This document shows positions 7,271 to 14,976 of a DNA stretch of 42,605 nucleotides, piece after piece; the stretch's first letter is position 1; each line of letters starts with the position of its first letter. The notes under the pieces were generated by a model that was given only the letters and a program-made list of their open reading frames with translations, made no database searches and was not told the origin of the DNA. A program made the translations under genes and the position numbers. This DNA is from a virus. The stretch spans positions 1 to 42,605 of IMG/VR virus record IMGVR_UViG_3300023313_000015. One strand, written 5' to 3'.

Positions 7271-9369
7271 TAAAATTCCTCCTGTGAATAATCCATCTTC
7301 CCAAAGTATTGTTTAAATCTATCGTATTCCTCTACTCCCCTAGGATCAATATAGATCTGCTGCTGTTTTATAGGAAGGATATACCCCATATATGTATCTT
7401 CATAGTACTTAGCCTCCGAAGGGTAACTAGGGCTCCAAATATCAGCGTCTAGCCTAACCGTAGCCCTATCTTGAACATCTTTAGGGAAGTAAAATCTAAA
7501 GGCTTTATCCATACATTCCGCTAGTGTCCGTATCGCCTTGTCGTCCCCTACATTAAACTCTATATACAAAGCATCGTGCAGCGTGTAGATAACGTCCAAT
7601 CCGCTATCCTGAGCCAATTGTACAGCCTTACGCATTATACAACTTCCCATGCCTTGAACAGGAAAATTTCCCGTACTTCTAAAATTATCGTTATCGCCCC
7701 AGAGATACCAATGATCTTCAAGCTTAAGGTACCCCATAGTTTTATACTTTATGATCATATCAGCTTTCCACTGCCAAAATACGGAGTAAGCTTCCTTATG
7801 CTTGTCTATCCATTCCTGCGCTTCCTCTTCACTAACTTTTCTACCAAACTTTTCGCTAAGGTCTGTGGCAAGACCATACTTAGACATATCGTAAGATAGC
7901 CCCAAAACAACGGCTTTGCAGTTATCTCTTTCTCTCTTATGGCTTGTTTTAGTGGCATCGGCTGGTATGTATCCAATCGCCTTTCCAAATGCGAGATAAA
8001 CATCTCCAGACGCATACGCCTCAAGCATCTTGCTATCTCCGGATAGTAGGGCCGCCAATAGGAATTCCTGTGAGGCAAAGTCAATACCACATATAGCTCG
8101 TCCATTCTGTGGACATATAAGAGATCGCATCCAAGCAGCCTTAAGCGGAATGAATGAAGTTGCACTAGGCTGAGATCGAGCCGATTGGGCTCCATAAATA
8201 CCGAAATATGGACGAACTCTCCCATCTTCACCTACATTGTCCCAGAACTTCTTTTTACTTTTTCCTGTACTTGGAGAAAATCCATTGAGGCCTTGCTTTA
8301 ATTTTAAATACCTTTGCATCTGAGCTAGGAAGTTTCCCCTAGGGTATTTATGATTATATGATATAGGCTTAGAAAATGCCTTGATAGACAAGGAGTCTGC
8401 TCCTCCGTCCGTCTTAGTCCAGCCCTTATACTTATTAGAGTCCTTCCATTTCTTGACTAAAGACCGAGTGTGTATTTGATTCCATGATAGGTCTAGAGGT
8501 CTAGATTTAGTTTTGGCCCTGAAGATCCCATCTCCATCAGAATCCTTAGAGAACTGAGAGCTAACATCCCTCTGCACCTCCCATAAGATATTTCCTACTT
8601 GATTAGAGAAGTTCCTAGTCCTACCTACATCTATAGGATACCCAAGTCTCTCCATCATAGCAGTACGACAAGCATACTCTGCTCTAGACTTGACCCCTAA
8701 AGATAACTCATCCATTTCATCTTCATAGCCTAATAAGCTAGCATACTCCTCATAAAACTCTGCCCACATAGGCTCTAGGTGGGCGACATCTGAAGCACAG
8801 TAGTTCATTATACTTAGCTTTTCTTTCTCTAACCTTTCTATATCTTCCAGTTTTCCGCTATTACACGCTATGATTATGTCTCTACTAGCCTTCTTAAAAT
8901 CCGTATCTATAACTAATCCCAAGGTTTTATATACAGCGGCTCCCATTCCATATTCTTGCTTGGAGTAATTAGCCTCCCTATCCTCTTCCTCAGTCCTCTT
9001 CCATTTAGACTTGGGGGGATTGGTAGTCTTAATTATCCCATTAATAAGCTGCGCTCCGTAAGAGTAATTATGATTGTGATTAGATAAGTGCCTATACTCT
9101 AAATATAAGTCTATCCATCTGAATAGCAAAGGGTCTAACCCGATGGATAGAAAGGCACTAGCTTCTGCTACTACACTGTAAGATAGGAATATATAACCAT
9201 CCTTATGTAATTTATTTATATCGGCTTTTAAATCCTCTATAGAGTTCCCTTCTCCACGATGAGTCCAATAGTTGTGAGTGGCGTCATCATAGCGTATGGA
9301 ACAGCATACTATCTCTAGGTCTTTCTCAGCCGTATCATAGTATTCAAAATCTATCGAAGCTAGTTTCAT
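7270..9369 (-). CDS. polA: Family A DNA polymerase with 3'-5' exonuclease
   Basis: The 699-aa protein has an N-terminal DEDDy-type exonuclease (D7, E9; probable second motif with E69; Y190xxxD194) and a C-terminal PolI polymerase. Motif A is DFASQE at 430-435, motif B runs from R481 through K485 to Y493, and motif C is LHDA at 597-600. The residue matching E. coli Phe762 is Leu489, and the Glu after the motif C aspartate is Ala600. It has no 5'-3' exonuclease domain. The start overlaps the FlbD-like gene by ATGA. The C terminus, DYSQEEF, carries the shared tail. It is the replicative polymerase of the phage. Confidence 0.95.
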   Translation of the reverse strand: MKLASIDFEYYDTAEKDLEIVCCSIRYDDATHNYWTHRGEGNSIEDLKADINKLHKDGYIFLSYSVVAEASAFLSIGLDPLLFRWIDLYLEYRHLSNHNHNYSYGAQLINGIIKTTNPPKSKWKRTEEEDREANYSKQEYGMGAAVYKTLGLVIDTDFKKASRDIIIACNSGKLEDIERLEKEKLSIMNYCASDVAHLEPMWAEFYEEYASLLGYEDEMDELSLGVKSRAEYACRTAMMERLGYPIDVGRTRNFSNQVGNILWEVQRDVSSQFSKDSDGDGIFRAKTKSRPLDLSWNQIHTRSLVKKWKDSNKYKGWTKTDGGADSLSIKAFSKPISYNHKYPRGNFLAQMQRYLKLKQGLNGFSPSTGKSKKKFWDNVGEDGRVRPYFGIYGAQSARSQPSATSFIPLKAAWMRSLICPQNGRAICGIDFASQEFLLAALLSGDSKMLEAYASGDVYLAFGKAIGYIPADATKTSHKRERDNCKAVVLGLSYDMSKYGLATDLSEKFGRKVSEEEAQEWIDKHKEAYSVFWQWKADMIIKYKTMGYLKLEDHWYLWGDNDNFRSTGNFPVQGMGSCIMRKAVQLAQDSGLDVIYTLHDALYIEFNVGDDKAIRTLAECMDKAFRFYFPKDVQDRATVRLDADIWSPSYPSEAKYYEDTYMGYILPIKQQQIYIDPRGVEEYDRFKQYFGKMDYSQEEF

Positions 9370-9611
9370 ACCTCAACCTTTTTAAATATTTCTAAAATAT
9401 CGTCCACGGACTCTTCTACTAGAATAGAGTATTTATTAGATATAACTACCTTAACTTGTTTTTTGTCATTAACTGTGAGGTAATCAATCTCTTTCTTGTT
9501 TAAGTACATAACGGATATTTCATTCCTAGGTATAGATCCCTCCATACGAGTTAGTCTAATAAACCCACAAGCGGCCATAGTATCTTTTTTATATTCCTTG
9601 CTAGTTCCCAT
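9366..9611 (-). CDS. FlbD/SwrD-like small protein
   Basis: The start at 9611 follows the stop of the helicase gene by one base; the longer frame from 9686 lies inside that gene. The 81-aa product has the layout of the FlbD (PF06289-like) family: FIRLTRMEG, then a strand pattern NEISVMYLNKKEIDYLTVND, then VKVVISNKYSILVEESVDDI. In bacteria these small beta-rich proteins sit in flagellar operons; this family is distinct from the Caulobacter sigma54 activator with the same name. In a phage replication operon it may be a small adaptor. The likeness is by eye and moderately sure. Confidence 0.6.
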   Translation of the reverse strand: MGTSKEYKKDTMAACGFIRLTRMEGSIPRNEISVMYLNKKEIDYLTVNDKKQVKVVISNKYSILVEESVDDILEIFKKVEV

Positions 9612-9612
9612 A

Positions 9613-11229
9613 TTAAAACCCCATTTCTTTATAGCTGGTTGAACTCTTCTCTTTCTTCTCTTTCTTATCTTTAAGGTATTTATCAAAAGGTACTAGGTTC
9701 TCTATCTTCCCTTTGTATTTTATATATCCTAATTTATCTCCATCTCTATCTAGATGGTACTTTAGGAATTCTGATACCTTCTTTGAAGAAAGCTTAGAAG
9801 TCCCTTGTTTACACACGGAGTCTCTAACAGTAGACATGGCCACCTCTTCTCCTTTCCTGACTATAAAGTCCACCACTATAAACTGCCAAGAATATAGGTT
9901 TTTCTCTACCGTTTCATAAAATAGGTCGGACTTAAAAGCCTTCCCCGGGGAGAACTCAGGGCTAAATTTCCCACTATCCCCTAGATACAGGATGTAATCC
10001 CCTATACTCTTTATAAACGAAGGATCCTTCTCGGTCTTATGCCTTAAAGCCTCCTCCCACTCGATACCTAACTCTTTAGCTATATCCCCCTCTTGCCGAC
10101 ATAAAGGGATACTAAATCTCCTATCTTGATACTCGATCCTATTAACAGCATCCTTAGGATTGTTGGAAATGGCTAAAGAGGCGAAGTTAGTGTAGTTACC
10201 TTTGGTGGGTATATGCTTCTCTTGTATAGGTATCTCATCGTTAGCGTATAATTTTAGCTGCGACAGATTAGACTCATCAATATCATGCTCATCGAAATAA
10301 CATAGTCTCCTATCTTTCAATTCCGAGTTAAACTTATTAGACCAAAAGGATAAATCTATAGTTACGTAATTATCAACCCCTACCAATCTCCTAGCTATCC
10401 TAAAGAAGGAGCCTTTCCCTACTCCCTTTCCCCCAATAAGATGAAGGTAGGTCTGATTTCTGGAAGTGAGCATCGTATACAGCCAGAATAATACGTATTG
10501 GATGGACTCTACGTCTTTAACAAATAGATGATTCAATAGCTCTACAAACTCTTTAGGTAGCTTAGGGGCTTCTATGGCCTTCTCTCTCCTCCAATCTGGA
10601 GTTATATGAGAGTTAGCATGGAATATGTCAGGAACTCCGTCCCATTCATCCCTGTAGTTATCTCTAGGGTCAGAGGGATTATACTCCACTATCCCTAAAA
10701 TCTGCTCCCCTAATACCTCTCCTTTGGACTTAGCATCCAAAGGAGACTCCCTCAGTTGTTTCTTCCACTGATCGTAGTCAAAATCCCTCTTAATCCTTCC
10801 TGTTTTCTTATTCATCATATATGTATGGGGAGAAATAGCATCCCTAATGGCTACATAGGATTGAAATTGGATACTGCCTAATATAGCCCCATCCCTAGAT
10901 ATTCCCACCTCTTCTCTACGGACATCCTCTAAGTGAGCTTGGAGTTTGACAAATAATCTAGAAGCTATCTCTGCCTCTGCTTTAGCTGGATGACACCTAA
11001 GGTCGTCTATCATATCTATTCTAAGATTCTTATAAGCTTGCAGATCCTCCCCCGACAAGAAAGTATCTAGGGAGTCAATAGAGCTAGCAAAAAAGCTTTG
11101 AAAGGCTTTACGAGATGTGTTAGCTCCTGACAATCTTATGTTGTCTCTAGCTCCATATGATATTTTGTGGTGTTTACTTACCCATTGACCTAGGGCTCGA
11201 TATGCTTTTTCTGTGTTGTTTGATTTCAT
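9613..11229 (-). CDS. SF3-type replicative helicase (DUF5906-like)
   Basis: The 538-aa protein carries a D5/VapE-like helicase core: Walker A GGKGVGKG (266-273), Walker B RLCYFDEHD (308-316), the sensor strand SLAISNNP (351-358) and the arginine pair in YQDRRFSIP (368-375). It is the first gene of the leftward operon, behind GAGG at a slightly long spacing from the ATG. The N-terminal 200 residues show no archaeo-eukaryotic primase motifs that I can see, so it may be helicase only or hold a diverged primase. It ends SYKEMGF, one of the shared phenylalanine tails. Confidence 0.85.
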   Translation of the reverse strand: MKSNNTEKAYRALGQWVSKHHKISYGARDNIRLSGANTSRKAFQSFFASSIDSLDTFLSGEDLQAYKNLRIDMIDDLRCHPAKAEAEIASRLFVKLQAHLEDVRREEVGISRDGAILGSIQFQSYVAIRDAISPHTYMMNKKTGRIKRDFDYDQWKKQLRESPLDAKSKGEVLGEQILGIVEYNPSDPRDNYRDEWDGVPDIFHANSHITPDWRREKAIEAPKLPKEFVELLNHLFVKDVESIQYVLFWLYTMLTSRNQTYLHLIGGKGVGKGSFFRIARRLVGVDNYVTIDLSFWSNKFNSELKDRRLCYFDEHDIDESNLSQLKLYANDEIPIQEKHIPTKGNYTNFASLAISNNPKDAVNRIEYQDRRFSIPLCRQEGDIAKELGIEWEEALRHKTEKDPSFIKSIGDYILYLGDSGKFSPEFSPGKAFKSDLFYETVEKNLYSWQFIVVDFIVRKGEEVAMSTVRDSVCKQGTSKLSSKKVSEFLKYHLDRDGDKLGYIKYKGKIENLVPFDKYLKDKKEKKEKSSTSYKEMGF

Positions 11230-11318
11230 TTAACTTATCCCTCGCTTGTTGTTTAATAAATGAGGCTAGACTTTAGAGGGATATTCTAGCTAATGCAAGG
11301 AAATTTAAAAATTATTAT

Positions 11319-11334
11319 TGGCATGAGTTTTGCA
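11319..11334 (+). promoter_or_regulatory. Sigma54-like promoter match
   Basis: TGGCATG, four bases, then TTGCA matches the -24/-12 consensus TGGCACG-N4-TTGCW with one change, and with the GG and GC at the required distance. It would fire rightwards, starting near 11346, about 260 bases ahead of the HNH gene. A single match can arise by chance and no activator site was identified. Confidence 0.35.
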
Positions 11335-11439
11335 GTAGTTAAAAAAACTAGGAAACTAACAATAATATAGAGTTTTTTCGTTTTCCACTTCTCGTTTTAG
11401 ACTTGCTTTTGGTTCTTTTTCTAACAACTATTGATTTTT

Positions 11440-11448
11440 TGTGGATAA
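11440..11448 (-). promoter_or_regulatory. DnaA box
   Basis: The minus strand reads TTATCCACA, a perfect DnaA box, inside the AT-rich gap ahead of the replication operon. Its context TTTTTTGTGGATAACTT is partly repeated about 26 bases to the right as TTTTTTGTGAACTT. This suggests host DnaA binds here to help open the origin or control the operon. Confidence 0.45.
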
Positions 11449-11550
11449 CTTTTATATTAGGTTTTTTGTGAACTTCCGAAGTACAAAAGTTTGGGCTTAA
11501 GTACGTTTAGGTGAAAACCAGTTAATCGTATTTTTTACTAAGTGTCAACA

Positions 11551-11584
11551 CCGACCCAAGACCCATCCTTGGTTAGTGAGTCGG
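11551..11584 (+). other. Hairpin upstream of the HNH gene
   Basis: CCGAC and CCAAG (11551-11560) pair with CTTGG (11568-11572) and GTCGG (11580-11584) around a 7-base loop, with a 7-base bulge on the right arm. It ends 19 bases before the HNH start. No T-run follows. It may be an mRNA leader structure or a protein-binding cruciform. Confidence 0.4.
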
Positions 11585-11603
11585 CTTTGATATTATCTAT
11601 TTT

Positions 11604-11996
11604 ATGCTATACGATGTCAAAATGGATAATATATCTAACAGGGATAAAGCTTTAGTTAAGAATTCTGTTAGGTCTGCTATTAGGAAATCTTTTAGTAGGT
11701 CTGACCATTATAAAGGGTTTCTTAAGTCTAGGCGAATTGAATGGAGAAGCGGTAAGCGTAGAAGAGTATCTTATGAGTGCCAAATATGCCTTGTAAACCA
11801 TCCCAGTACTAATATTAATGTAGATCATAAGGTTCCTCTAGGTAAAGGCGTGTATGGAGGCTTAGAGGACGCTGATAGTTTTAGTGCTTTGGTGTATTGT
11901 TCTTGGGATAACCTCCAAATCCTTTGCCGAGAGTGTCATAAGCTTAAAACTAAGGAGGAGCAAAAAGCTCCTTCTTTCCACAATGCTATTTTTTAA
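11604..11996 (+). CDS. HNH endonuclease, free-standing
   Basis: The 130-aa protein has a basic N terminus and a C-terminal HNH domain: ECQICLVNHPSTNINVDHKV, then DNLQILCRECHKLKTKEEQK. Cys pairs frame the domain as a zinc-binding HNH of the McrA/5-methylcytosine type fold. It is a lone plus-strand gene between two leftward operons and its 3' end overlaps the convergent membrane-protein gene by 11 bases, which suits an inserted homing endonuclease. The start could also be 11622; neither start has a good ribosome site. Confidence 0.82.
   Translation: MLYDVKMDNISNRDKALVKNSVRSAIRKSFSRSDHYKGFLKSRRIEWRSGKRRRVSYECQICLVNHPSTNINVDHKVPLGKGVYGGLEDADSFSALVYCSWDNLQILCRECHKLKTKEEQKAPSFHNAIF
11952..11976. 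terminator. Ten-pair hairpin at the convergent gene ends
   Basis: AAGGAGGAGC pairs with GCTCCTTCTT around five A residues, ten pairs with one G-T. It lies in the last codons of the HNH gene. In the leftward direction it lies just past the end of the membrane-protein gene and is followed by a short T-rich stretch, so it may terminate the leftward accessory operon. The T-tract is weak. Confidence 0.4.
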
Positions 11997-12216
11997 AGAA
12001 TCGGTTAGCCCAGTGTTTAGGATTCATAGGCCAAAACAAATGCCCACATATAAACCCACCTAAGAAAGGTATAGCTGGAGAGATCTGGCTCATCCCGATG
12101 ATGTGAGCTGATATAGATTCAGGTTTACCTAGTATATATATGGCCCATATGTCATAAGCCGCAACGATACCAACGATTATTAGTATAAATGCTGGCGTAT
12201 ATTTAGGTATTTTCAT
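11986..12216 (-). CDS. Two-helix membrane protein, candidate holin
   Basis: The 76-aa product has two hydrophobic segments (FILIIVGIVAAYDIWAIYIL and ISPAIPFLGGFICGHLFWPM) and a basic C-terminal end (KHWANRFFKK). The pattern of a first helix, a short loop and a second helix ending GHLFWP is familiar from small phage membrane proteins of unknown function, some of which are called holins. It is the last gene of the leftward accessory operon. A class II holin is my best guess. Other small membrane proteins (at 23531, 34115, 18651 and 18814) are rival holin or spanin candidates. Confidence 0.65.
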   Translation of the reverse strand: MKIPKYTPAFILIIVGIVAAYDIWAIYILGKPESISAHIIGMSQISPAIPFLGGFICGHLFWPMNPKHWANRFFKK

Positions 12217-12218
12217 AA

Positions 12219-12737
12219 TTATAGTCCTAGTACGATTTCTAATCGTAGTTTAAATTCGTCTATTTCCGGTTGAGTTATGTTTGCATCAGGTACCATGGTA
12301 GCGAATATGGAGTATGTTACTGTTAGTGACCCTGTTACTAGTGAGTGTATTAGGTCTGGATACTGAGTTGATAGTGCTGTTACCTGATCTTGAGTTTTTC
12401 CTTGGTATAGATTGTTTGCTCCAAACTGAGCCATTATAGTCTGACCTGTTTTTATGGCCCAAGCCATGGTGTTGTTTTCTATGTTCTTTCTAATCATTAG
12501 ATCATACATAGGCCCTACCATATTGATTAGGTTGGTTATTTCGTCTAGCTCCGTGCTAATTAAAGCTCTAGTGAATTGAATCTCTATGTTATCATCGAAT
12601 ACTAGTCCTGTGTTTGGATCTAGTTTATCTGAGATAAGGCATCCAATAAAAACCTTTCTAAGGGTTGTTCTGAGGCATATAGCTTCTGTTAGTACTTCAC
12701 TATCAATATCTGATTTAGTATAAAATATCTTTTCCAT
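12219..12737 (-). CDS. Unknown tail-appendage-region protein
   Basis: The 172-aa protein begins MEKIFYTKSDIDSEVLTEAI and is mixed alpha/beta with a Thr-rich C-terminal part. I recognise no family. Its start overlaps the stop of the preceding gene (TAATG) and it comes just before the small membrane protein, so it belongs to the appendage operon. It may be a fibre-associated or chaperone-like protein. No signal peptide or catalytic motif is visible. Confidence 0.72.
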   Translation of the reverse strand: MEKIFYTKSDIDSEVLTEAICLRTTLRKVFIGCLISDKLDPNTGLVFDDNIEIQFTRALISTELDEITNLINMVGPMYDLMIRKNIENNTMAWAIKTGQTIMAQFGANNLYQGKTQDQVTALSTQYPDLIHSLVTGSLTVTYSIFATMVPDANITQPEIDEFKLRLEIVLGL

Positions 12738-13282
12738 TATAGTACTCTCTTAAAGGTAAGTGTTGCTGAGTATACTCTTACTGTATTTCCTGATCTCTCT
12801 GTTTTAAAGTCATAGTCTATAAATCCGCCAGCATTATTTAGTGCTGATCCGTCTACTATGTGTTTATAGTTCACAGGCTCTCTAATATCAGATCCCGTAT
12901 CTTTAGGTTCCCATTCAAGCTCTACCCCTACGGTAGTGCCGTCTATAGCGATTCGGTGCATAGTATTTCTACCTGTAGTAGAGAATCTAAAGGTAGAACA
13001 GAAGTCTATCTCATACTTGCGACCAGCAATGGCCAATCCCGCAGGATATGCTAAGCCTAGGTAAGTCTTGTATGTTTCAGTTGAGTTAGTATCTTCCCCC
13101 TCAATTGAATCCCCGATATAGTTTTGTCCGTATATAACAGGAACGGTGGGCCCAAACTCGCTAGATACTCCTTGATCGTCGGTAAGTCTAAGTCTCTTGG
13201 TTGCTGTAACTGTCATGGCCATTTTACTAGAAGCCGGAGTACTAGGAGGGCTTACAGTCTCCGTTAATATAATCTTACTCAT
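12737..13282 (-). CDS. Beta-rich virion-type protein
   Basis: The 181-aa protein is rich in Thr, Ser and Gly with regularly spaced beta strands (AMTVTATKRLRLTDDQG, YEIDFCSTFRFSTTGRN, GNTVRVYSATLTFKRVL), as in tail fibre tips or capsid decoration proteins. It overlaps both neighbours (ATGA with the 93-aa gene, TAATG with the 172-aa gene), so the three are made together. A part of the receptor-binding apparatus is the likely role, judged from the fibre gene upstream. No family is recognised. Confidence 0.7.
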   Translation of the reverse strand: MSKIILTETVSPPSTPASSKMAMTVTATKRLRLTDDQGVSSEFGPTVPVIYGQNYIGDSIEGEDTNSTETYKTYLGLAYPAGLAIAGRKYEIDFCSTFRFSTTGRNTMHRIAIDGTTVGVELEWEPKDTGSDIREPVNYKHIVDGSALNNAGGFIDYDFKTERSGNTVRVYSATLTFKRVL

Positions 13283-13560
13283 GTAATCTCCAATATACCT
13301 TCTACGTTAAGGCTGTATGGCCCTACAATTATTTCACTTGTTATTATTTTAGACCGCAATGCCGGAATAGTAAAATCCCTATCTAGTGTATACTGGAAGA
13401 AATCCCTATACCCCAAGAATATACCGTCTATAACCTCTTTTAAATTCTCAAGCTTACTGGCATCGTAATAAATATCCTCTATTACTGGCTCATATTCACA
13501 GCCTGTACCTAGCTCTTGACCATCTATTTCTAATACTGAAAATTTTGGAAATCTTGCCAT
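13279..13560 (-). CDS. Small unknown protein after the fibre gene
   Basis: The 93-aa product begins MARFPKFSVLEIDGQELGTG and is acidic in the middle. The start at 13560 has no ribosome site in the usual place; a GGGGAG lies about 25 bases upstream within a hairpin. The gene follows the fibre gene and a probable terminator, and is coupled by ATGA to the next gene. It may be a fibre-attachment or connector protein; I do not recognise it. Confidence 0.65.
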   Translation of the reverse strand: MARFPKFSVLEIDGQELGTGCEYEPVIEDIYYDASKLENLKEVIDGIFLGYRDFFQYTLDRDFTIPALRSKIITSEIIVGPYSLNVEGILEIT

Positions 13561-13565
13561 AGTTT

Positions 13566-13588
13566 AAAAGGGGAGCTATTAACTCCCC
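13566..13588 (-). terminator. Rho-independent terminator after the fibre gene
   Basis: On the minus strand GGGGAG pairs with CTCCCC around a 7-base loop and is followed by TTTT (13566-13569). It lies 8 bases past the stop of the fibre gene. The next gene starts directly after it, so it probably reduces rather than stops transcription into the downstream genes. Confidence 0.6.
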
Positions 13589-13595
13589 GTCCTTA

Positions 13596-14966
13596 TTAAA
13601 TATTCTTTTTAACTAATCTAACTTCAACATACAAATCAGTAGCATTAATTGCAGTACCAGTTTGTATTACATATGAACCAGATCCAACTGGAATACTATT
13701 AACATGGTTAGTACCATCCCAGTAGTAAACATCCCCAGCAATCGCACCAGCTAGAAGTCCGTTAACTCTAGTATCGTTAGATAAAGACTTAACAGGAGCA
13801 GCAGCAGCTACAGTCGCATTAGCAAGACCGACAGCTTTATGGAAAGTTGAAATATTGCTATAAGTAGCAAGAGTATCGTTAACTGAAACAAATACTAAGT
13901 CACCTTTAGAAACACCAGCACTTGTAAGCTCTACACCACGATCAGATAAAAGACCGTATAGTTCTTGTACAGCACCTTCAACATCAGTCTCAGCAGTAAA
14001 CCCAGCAGCATCAGCTAAAGGAACATCCCCAGCAGAAACTTGATTAGCCCCTAGACCCCAGTCAATCTTTAACGCATTGATACCTAAATCTTTAACATTA
14101 AGAGTACCGCCAGCAAATTCTACAGTAGTGTTATCTACTTCACTTGTTTGGATATAATCTTGTAATAGTTTAGCGTCAGAGATACTTCCAGCAAGCATAG
14201 CATCAGTGATACCGAGAGCTTTAACATTTAGAGTATCAGTAGTGATTTCAATTGAAGCACCATCTACGTTAGCAGATAATACACCAGCGGAAAATCCTAG
14301 ACCGTTACCGGCCGTACTTGCGTCTATTTGAATATCTTGACCAACTTTAACTAGACCAGTTGAAGCAGTAGTAGCTTCTAATAGTTTAGCAGTCCAACTA
14401 ACACCACCATAAAGGTAGAAAGCTACGTTTGGTTCATCATCAGCACCAACTCTCATACCTGTTAAGGGAGCAGTGAAGATCCAAGCAGTGCCATTCCATT
14501 CGGCAATAGCGTTATCTTGTCCGGCCCAAGCACCAGCACCAACACCATTAATAAGGTATCTGTCACCAGTAGTTGGAGCACCTGGAGGAGTTAGAAGGTC
14601 AGCATCTAGGATACTGTCTTGCCATTCCGAACCAGCAGCAACATCATCAACATATTTCTTATCGACTAATTGAGTGTCGATACTAAATGCAGGATGTGCA
14701 ATATAGCTAACGATAGCTGAATATGGTCTAGTACCATCAGCTAGTGAATAAATTGTGTGGTCATCATCAGCTAAGCCTAATAAAAGACCATGATCGATAG
14801 TACCTACGTTAACCATAGAACTGTCAATCTGACCCGCAGCGTCTAGAACTACTGGCTTTCCAGCATCGGCAGCACCGACACTTACATTAATAAATTCGTT
14901 GGTAAGAAAACCTAGAACCTCTTCAGGTTCTCCGTTGATTCCGATGCGTAAAAATTTCTCACTCAT
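13596..14966 (-). CDS. Tail fibre protein (DUF2793-like region)
   Basis: The 456-aa protein has a fibre-like layout: an N-terminal attachment region (MSEKFLRIGINGEPEEVLGF), a segment at about 115-195 resembling the DUF2793 region (SEWQDSILDADLL, then GDRYLINGVGAGAW and AEWNGTAWIFTAP), then repeating beta motifs of the type TLNVKALGITDAML and TLNVKDLGINALKI. The C terminus (YVIQTGTAINATDLYVEVRL) would form the tip. Codons favour GCA, CCA and GTA with few CTAG sites, unlike the replication genes, as for a highly expressed gene. It is a likely receptor-binding fibre, encoded opposite to the other tail genes. Confidence 0.85.
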   Translation of the reverse strand: MSEKFLRIGINGEPEEVLGFLTNEFINVSVGAADAGKPVVLDAAGQIDSSMVNVGTIDHGLLLGLADDDHTIYSLADGTRPYSAIVSYIAHPAFSIDTQLVDKKYVDDVAAGSEWQDSILDADLLTPPGAPTTGDRYLINGVGAGAWAGQDNAIAEWNGTAWIFTAPLTGMRVGADDEPNVAFYLYGGVSWTAKLLEATTASTGLVKVGQDIQIDASTAGNGLGFSAGVLSANVDGASIEITTDTLNVKALGITDAMLAGSISDAKLLQDYIQTSEVDNTTVEFAGGTLNVKDLGINALKIDWGLGANQVSAGDVPLADAAGFTAETDVEGAVQELYGLLSDRGVELTSAGVSKGDLVFVSVNDTLATYSNISTFHKAVGLANATVAAAAPVKSLSNDTRVNGLLAGAIAGDVYYWDGTNHVNSIPVGSGSYVIQTGTAINATDLYVEVRLVKKNI

Positions 14967-14976
14967 ATACTACTCC

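Larger units (their letters stand above)
11230..11603. promoter_or_regulatory. Intergenic control region, candidate replication origin
   Basis: This 374-base gap separates the leftward replication operon from a rightward HNH gene. It is very AT-rich and has T-tracts, a perfect DnaA box (11440-11448), a repeat of its flank (TTTTTTGTG at 11435-11443 and again near 11462), a sigma54-like promoter match (11319-11334) and a hairpin (11551-11584). I see no convincing sigma70 promoter for the leftward operon, though TTGCAT and TAAAGT with a 17-base spacer occur on the minus strand just upstream of 11229. The collection suggests an origin and operon control region. Confidence 0.5.

Noticed and set aside
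9613-11229. Primase domain at the N terminus of the SF3 helicase
   Set aside because: I could not find the acidic catalytic pattern of archaeo-eukaryotic primases or a TOPRIM motif in the first 200 residues.
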